A stretch of 64,000 bases of DNA, taken from assembly GCA_031267815.1 (NCBI GenBank), contig JAIRYI010000103.1, positions 1 through 64,000 of the forward strand, written 5' to 3'. Positions within the stretch are counted from its first letter, which is position 1. Each line of letters starts with the position of its first letter. The position numbers were made by a program, and so were the translations under genes. Positions 60,904 through 64,000 of the stretch are shown piece by piece. This DNA is from Desulfarculales bacterium. GTDB lineage: Bacteria; Desulfobacterota; Desulfarculia; Desulfarculales; Desulfarculaceae. Below the pieces are notes generated by a model. That model was given only the letters and a program-made list of their open reading frames with translations. It ran no database searches and had not been told where the DNA came from.

Positions 60904-61006
60904 GAGGAATTTTCCTTATCTGTTTTATATATACATCGATAGAAAAATTTTTCGTAGCGTTTTCGCCTTGAAAAATACTCTCCTTCCATCTGCAATATAC
61001 AAATGT

Positions 61007-62515
61007 TTATTTCTTCTTAAAGTAATACGATTCCAAAACATCTGATACAGTTTCGGCTACAAGCCGCTTTTCCCTGATCGCATAGGCCCTGTAGATACTC
61101 CGCAGTGGCTTGCGCAACAGTTCATTAAGCATGCTATGTTTTTTTTCTGAATTCCGGCATGGAATGAAAAGCTGGCTTACTGGCTTAGTATTTCCAAAAG
61201 GCGTTTTTTCCTGATCAAGGAATGCACGAGTGATTTCAATGAAGCTGGTTAATATATTAAGGTAATAACTTACCATTAGAGATGTATAGGGAAGGCTGAG
61301 CGCGAGAAAACCATATTCTGTTTTTTGGCCTATCGTAATTTGATAAGAATTTATCATGCACCGCTCAAGCAGTTTCTCTTCCAGCTCCGCAAGGACGCGT
61401 TGGTCGTCAAACTTCCGTAATCCCGAATGTTCAAAAGGGATATTGGGATGGATGATACAGAGGCGGATATCTATGGAATGCATTCCAGTAAACACAATGG
61501 AGTAACAACATTCTGGGGGAAGATGTGATGAGTACAGATCCTTGACTCTTGGATTTGGGCTTTCAGAAAAAGTATATGAATGCCGGCCAATGATGAACGA
61601 TTGCCCTTTCGCTATTTGCAAGGCATTCCAAAAATCAACGCACCGGATATTAATATCCGATGTTTTGCTTAACGCGCCGTACTCTTGGCCTATAATATCA
61701 AAAAATTGATTACTCATTAAATCGTTGCGGACGAAAAGCATGTTATACTGAGCGTGATGCTGACAATCTCTGGCTAATAGAAAATAACCCAAACTAGTCA
61801 TATACTCATACACATCCCTGTCCAACCATTGAGCTTGCCAGATATTTCTCTGCTCAACTTCAATATACAACGATCCTAATTTTCCTGATCTCAATGCCCC
61901 TTCAAGACCCTTAAGCACTTGGCGGTTCGCGCCTTCGACATCAATCCATACACAGATATTGGCGTCATCGCCGTATCCGGAGAGAATTGTATCTCCGCGC
62001 ATACTTGGCACGGTAACATCTTTTTCGACATATTTGTTTTCATCGAGAAACGTCATGTCCTGTCGCGCCAGCAAGGATGAAACAAACGATACCGCCGGTT
62101 CTCCAGTTTGGGCGTCAAACATTTCTCTGAAAACTACTGTGCCGTCAGTATCAGAGACTACTCCATAACAATACTTAACTTCAAGCTTTTCAAAATCAAT
62201 TTGTTTTGTAATTGCCGTGTATACAGTTTTGCTTCCTTCATAGGCAATGACATCGATTTCCGGACGGGTTTTTTTGAGTTTTTTAGAAAAATCTGCATCA
62301 TGAGCTCCTATTTCAAGAGAAGCTTTGGGTTTTATTATTGATTGTAATTTTATAAATGCTTTCGCAAGTTCCGTTGCACCGTTACTTAATGCCGGGTCAA
62401 CATATGAATAATGTATAGCGTGCAACAAAGACAATATCTCATTCATTTTTATACCTTTATCAACGTTAAATATTTCACCGTTCATTTTAATCCCGATCAT
62501 TTTTCTTGTTGTCAT
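61007..62515 (-). CDS. FkbM-type methyltransferase with a large C-terminal extension
   Basis: 502 aa. FkbM part about 50-265: PKASLEIGAHDADFSKKLKK (AdoMet loop), DVIAYEGSKTVY, CVWIDVEGANRQVLKGLEGA, LYIEVEQRNIW. The remaining about 230 residues have no recognised domain. Likely methylates a sugar in the surface glycan. Starts at 62515 or at Met10/Met23. More AT-rich than its left neighbours. Confidence 0.8.
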   Translation of the reverse strand: MTTRKMIGIKMNGEIFNVDKGIKMNEILSLLHAIHYSYVDPALSNGATELAKAFIKLQSIIKPKASLEIGAHDADFSKKLKKTRPEIDVIAYEGSKTVYTAITKQIDFEKLEVKYCYGVVSDTDGTVVFREMFDAQTGEPAVSFVSSLLARQDMTFLDENKYVEKDVTVPSMRGDTILSGYGDDANICVWIDVEGANRQVLKGLEGALRSGKLGSLYIEVEQRNIWQAQWLDRDVYEYMTSLGYFLLARDCQHHAQYNMLFVRNDLMSNQFFDIIGQEYGALSKTSDINIRCVDFWNALQIAKGQSFIIGRHSYTFSESPNPRVKDLYSSHLPPECCYSIVFTGMHSIDIRLCIIHPNIPFEHSGLRKFDDQRVLAELEEKLLERCMINSYQITIGQKTEYGFLALSLPYTSLMVSYYLNILTSFIEITRAFLDQEKTPFGNTKPVSQLFIPCRNSEKKHSMLNELLRKPLRSIYRAYAIREKRLVAETVSDVLESYYFKKK

Positions 62516-62554
62516 ACGGCTTCAGCGTCTCTGATAAAGCTGAACCACAAACCA

Positions 62555-62797
62555 TTATTTCTTGAATGCGCAAACTCTGTATAGGCATCGTAGGAATTTA
62601 CACATAAATTTTTTCATCCATGCTACTCTTGGGTTAGGATTACGGGGAGATTCTCGAGACAGGAAAATTACAGGTGCTGCCTCAGAAACCGGCTCCTGTT
62701 GGGGAGAAGTGAAAACTATCTCATCTGAATCCAGATAAATAACGTTTTCAGAAACCAGAGAATAATAGCCTGATTTTTGCTTATAAGCGCATTCCAT
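62555..62797 (-). CDS. small protein, unknown (glycan cluster)
   Basis: 80 aa: MECAYKQKSGYYSLVSENVI, a Pro/Glu linker and a basic end MKKFMCKFLRCLYRVCAFKK like the C-terminal tails of neighbouring glycosyltransferases. It starts 1 nt after the upstream gene stops. May be a fragment of a decayed larger gene. Confidence 0.5.
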   Translation of the reverse strand: MECAYKQKSGYYSLVSENVIYLDSDEIVFTSPQQEPVSEAAPVIFLSRESPRNPNPRVAWMKKFMCKFLRCLYRVCAFKK

Positions 62798-62798
62798 A

Positions 62799-64000
62799 TT
62801 AACTGGGCTTCCTCAATTTTTTATTGATAATCTCACTGTTGATGACGTATTTAAAAAGTTCATTGTAATGACGTTTATCTTCTGTTTTAGATGAGGATTT
62901 CATCGTGTTAAAGATTCTTTTGCCGATTGAGAAAAAATACTTCATAAACGCAACAGGATGAAAAATAACTTTATGAACCAGCTTTTCAGGTTTGGATTTT
63001 ATTTTGGCAATAGCTTTTCGCCTGTAAGAAAGCCACCATAACTTATGATGGATAGCTTCATCCCACAAATTGCACGAGTTTAATATGCCCAGTAAGGCGC
63101 GAATATAATTTTTCCCGCCAATACAGCGAGGATCCAGACGCGAAAAGAAAATCCAGCGAAGATGCCTCAGAAGAATCAATCCCAATTTTTTATGGGGATA
63201 GATTTGTTGAGCCGAACTACATATGCGCCGGGCTGCGCGACAGAATTCCCCGAACGCGGCTGAAAGAGTATTGTCATCTAAATATTGGGAATTATCCCTC
63301 TGATCAATTACCAGCAAAGCATCTCGTGAAAGAGATACACCCAGTTGTTCAAAAGCGCGACCCATCAGCAATACTTGCATATCACGAGTCGCATAATAGG
63401 TTTTGAGTTTACTGGTTTTAGATTCATGATCGCGATAAAGCAAAAGTGTTTGTGGTACGGCGCTGAATTTCAAATATTTTGTGGCGCGCTGCCATAATTC
63501 CATATCTTCATTGGCATTGCAGGCCGGTGCATAATAAAAACCGTGATACTCAAAATCGGCTTTACGCCACATGACAGTCGGATGCACTATAGGAGTACCG
63601 ATTATTAACTGACACGAAACAATTTCAGGATCTTCCACTGAAGTTATTTTGGTAAATGAATCCTGAAATAGATAGGCTGATGAACTACATAAAGAAATAT
63701 TCAGATTTTTTTCCAGAAATGTATACTGTGTGTACAATCTATGAGGAAGGGCAATATCGTCAGCATCCATACGAGCGATATATTTTCCTCGCGCCTTTTT
63801 CAGCCCCAGGTTAAGACTGGTGGAGATGTTGCCGTTAGGGGTCTCATCAGGCACAACAATAATGCGTGGGTCATGGAAAGACTGCAGAATAGACAAAGTT
63901 CTATCTTTTGAGCCACCATCTACCACAATGAGTTCAAAATCGGTAAACGTTTGTTCAAGAATGGAGACAATCGCTTCTTCCAGGTAGGTTTCGGCGTTCA
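62799..64000 (-). CDS. glycosyltransferase family 2 (N-terminus outside window)
   Basis: The open frame continues past 63926 to the edge (NAETYLEEAIVSILEQTFTD, FELIVVDGGSKDRT), so the true start is to the right of the window. GT-A signs: ARGKYIARMDADDIALPHRL and ANEDMELWQRATKY. The C-terminal 150 residues are Lys/Arg-rich with hydrophobic stretches. Lower GC than the phage-proximal host genes suggests transfer of this glycan block. Confidence 0.88.
   Translation of the reverse strand, partial: NAETYLEEAIVSILEQTFTDFELIVVDGGSKDRTLSILQSFHDPRIIVVPDETPNGNISTSLNLGLKKARGKYIARMDADDIALPHRLYTQYTFLEKNLNISLCSSSAYLFQDSFTKITSVEDPEIVSCQLIIGTPIVHPTVMWRKADFEYHGFYYAPACNANEDMELWQRATKYLKFSAVPQTLLLYRDHESKTSKLKTYYATRDMQVLLMGRAFEQLGVSLSRDALLVIDQRDNSQYLDDNTLSAAFGEFCRAARRICSSAQQIYPHKKLGLILLRHLRWIFFSRLDPRCIGGKNYIRALLGILNSCNLWDEAIHHKLWWLSYRRKAIAKIKSKPEKLVHKVIFHPVAFMKYFFSIGKRIFNTMKSSSKTEDKRHYNELFKYVINSEIINKKLRKPS

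Noticed and set aside
1-64000. CRISPR array
   Set aside because: Repeats found are palindromic hairpins or dispersed elements; no regular repeat-spacer series was seen and no cas genes.
1-64000. tRNA or rRNA genes
   Set aside because: No cloverleaf with the usual T-arm was noticed; the GTTCAAATCCCGC stretch at 39105 belongs to the attenuator terminator and lacks the rest of a tRNA.

Overview
The window combines a Mu-like transposable prophage (left edge to about 37.76 kb) with host chromosome (about 37.76-64 kb) of a Gram-negative bacterium of moderate to high GC content. The host cues are a heptose-type sugar-nucleotide enzyme fusion, glycosyltransferases, an ABC flippase-like exporter, a xerC-hslV-hslU cluster, a K+-independent-type H+-pyrophosphatase and an M18 aminopeptidase. 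The phage RdgC is closest in feel to the deltaproteobacterial (Desulfobacterota) form, so I lean to that lineage, without proof.

Prophage layout. From 22.5 kb leftwards (minus strand) lie the virion genes: portal, MuF head protein carrying a C-terminal ADP-ribosyltransferase domain, a Cys-rich protein, an ADP-ribosylglycohydrolase, protease/scaffold, lambda D-like decoration protein, E-like capsid, connector and tail-completion proteins, sheath, a zinc-ribbon protein, tube, frameshifting tail chaperone, tape measure, hub, DNA methyltransferase, spike, RdgC, baseplate W/J, tail protein I and the start of a tail fibre. From 24.5 kb rightwards (plus strand) lie Cro/Ner-like and Bro-N regulators, MuA/MuB transposition proteins, Gam, an HU homologue, gp16, a candidate late activator, holin, transglycosylase endolysin, Rz/Rz1 spanins and both terminase subunits. 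A repressor and an ORF containing a second, truncated MuA DNA-binding region sit between the two arms. Compared with Mu, the block from repressor to terminase is inverted. The terminase end abuts a host biotin ligase gene that has lost its 3' end, so this is the probable prophage boundary; the other boundary is left of the window.

Regulation in the phage. A nearly identical 26-nt element followed within 4-7 nt by a perfect or near-perfect hairpin precedes the three late units (portal, protease-capsid, holin-lysis-terminase). In the portal and protease units the hairpin buries the ribosome-binding site. A separate two-hairpin RNA element with compensatory base changes occurs twice in the early operon. 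A canonical GGGAAAC -1 slippery site makes the long tail chaperone.

Host layout. Truncated birA (minus); iron alcohol dehydrogenase and aldehyde dehydrogenase behind two tandem attenuators whose leader peptides are Trp/aromatic-rich and align with each other; MarC-family membrane protein and M18 aminopeptidase (minus); acyl-CoA synthetase behind a leader peptide with six consecutive Val codons; DUF1848 protein; membrane-anchored lytic transglycosylase (minus); purine nucleoside phosphorylase; H+-pyrophosphatase; xerC-hslV-hslU; a decayed IS3-family element; and a minus-strand envelope-glycan cluster that becomes AT-richer towards the right edge.

Most unusual: the virion-linked ADP-ribosyltransferase with its coupled ADP-ribosylglycohydrolase, the late element-hairpin modules, the duplicated early RNA element, and the amino-acid attenuators in front of aldehyde and acyl-CoA genes.
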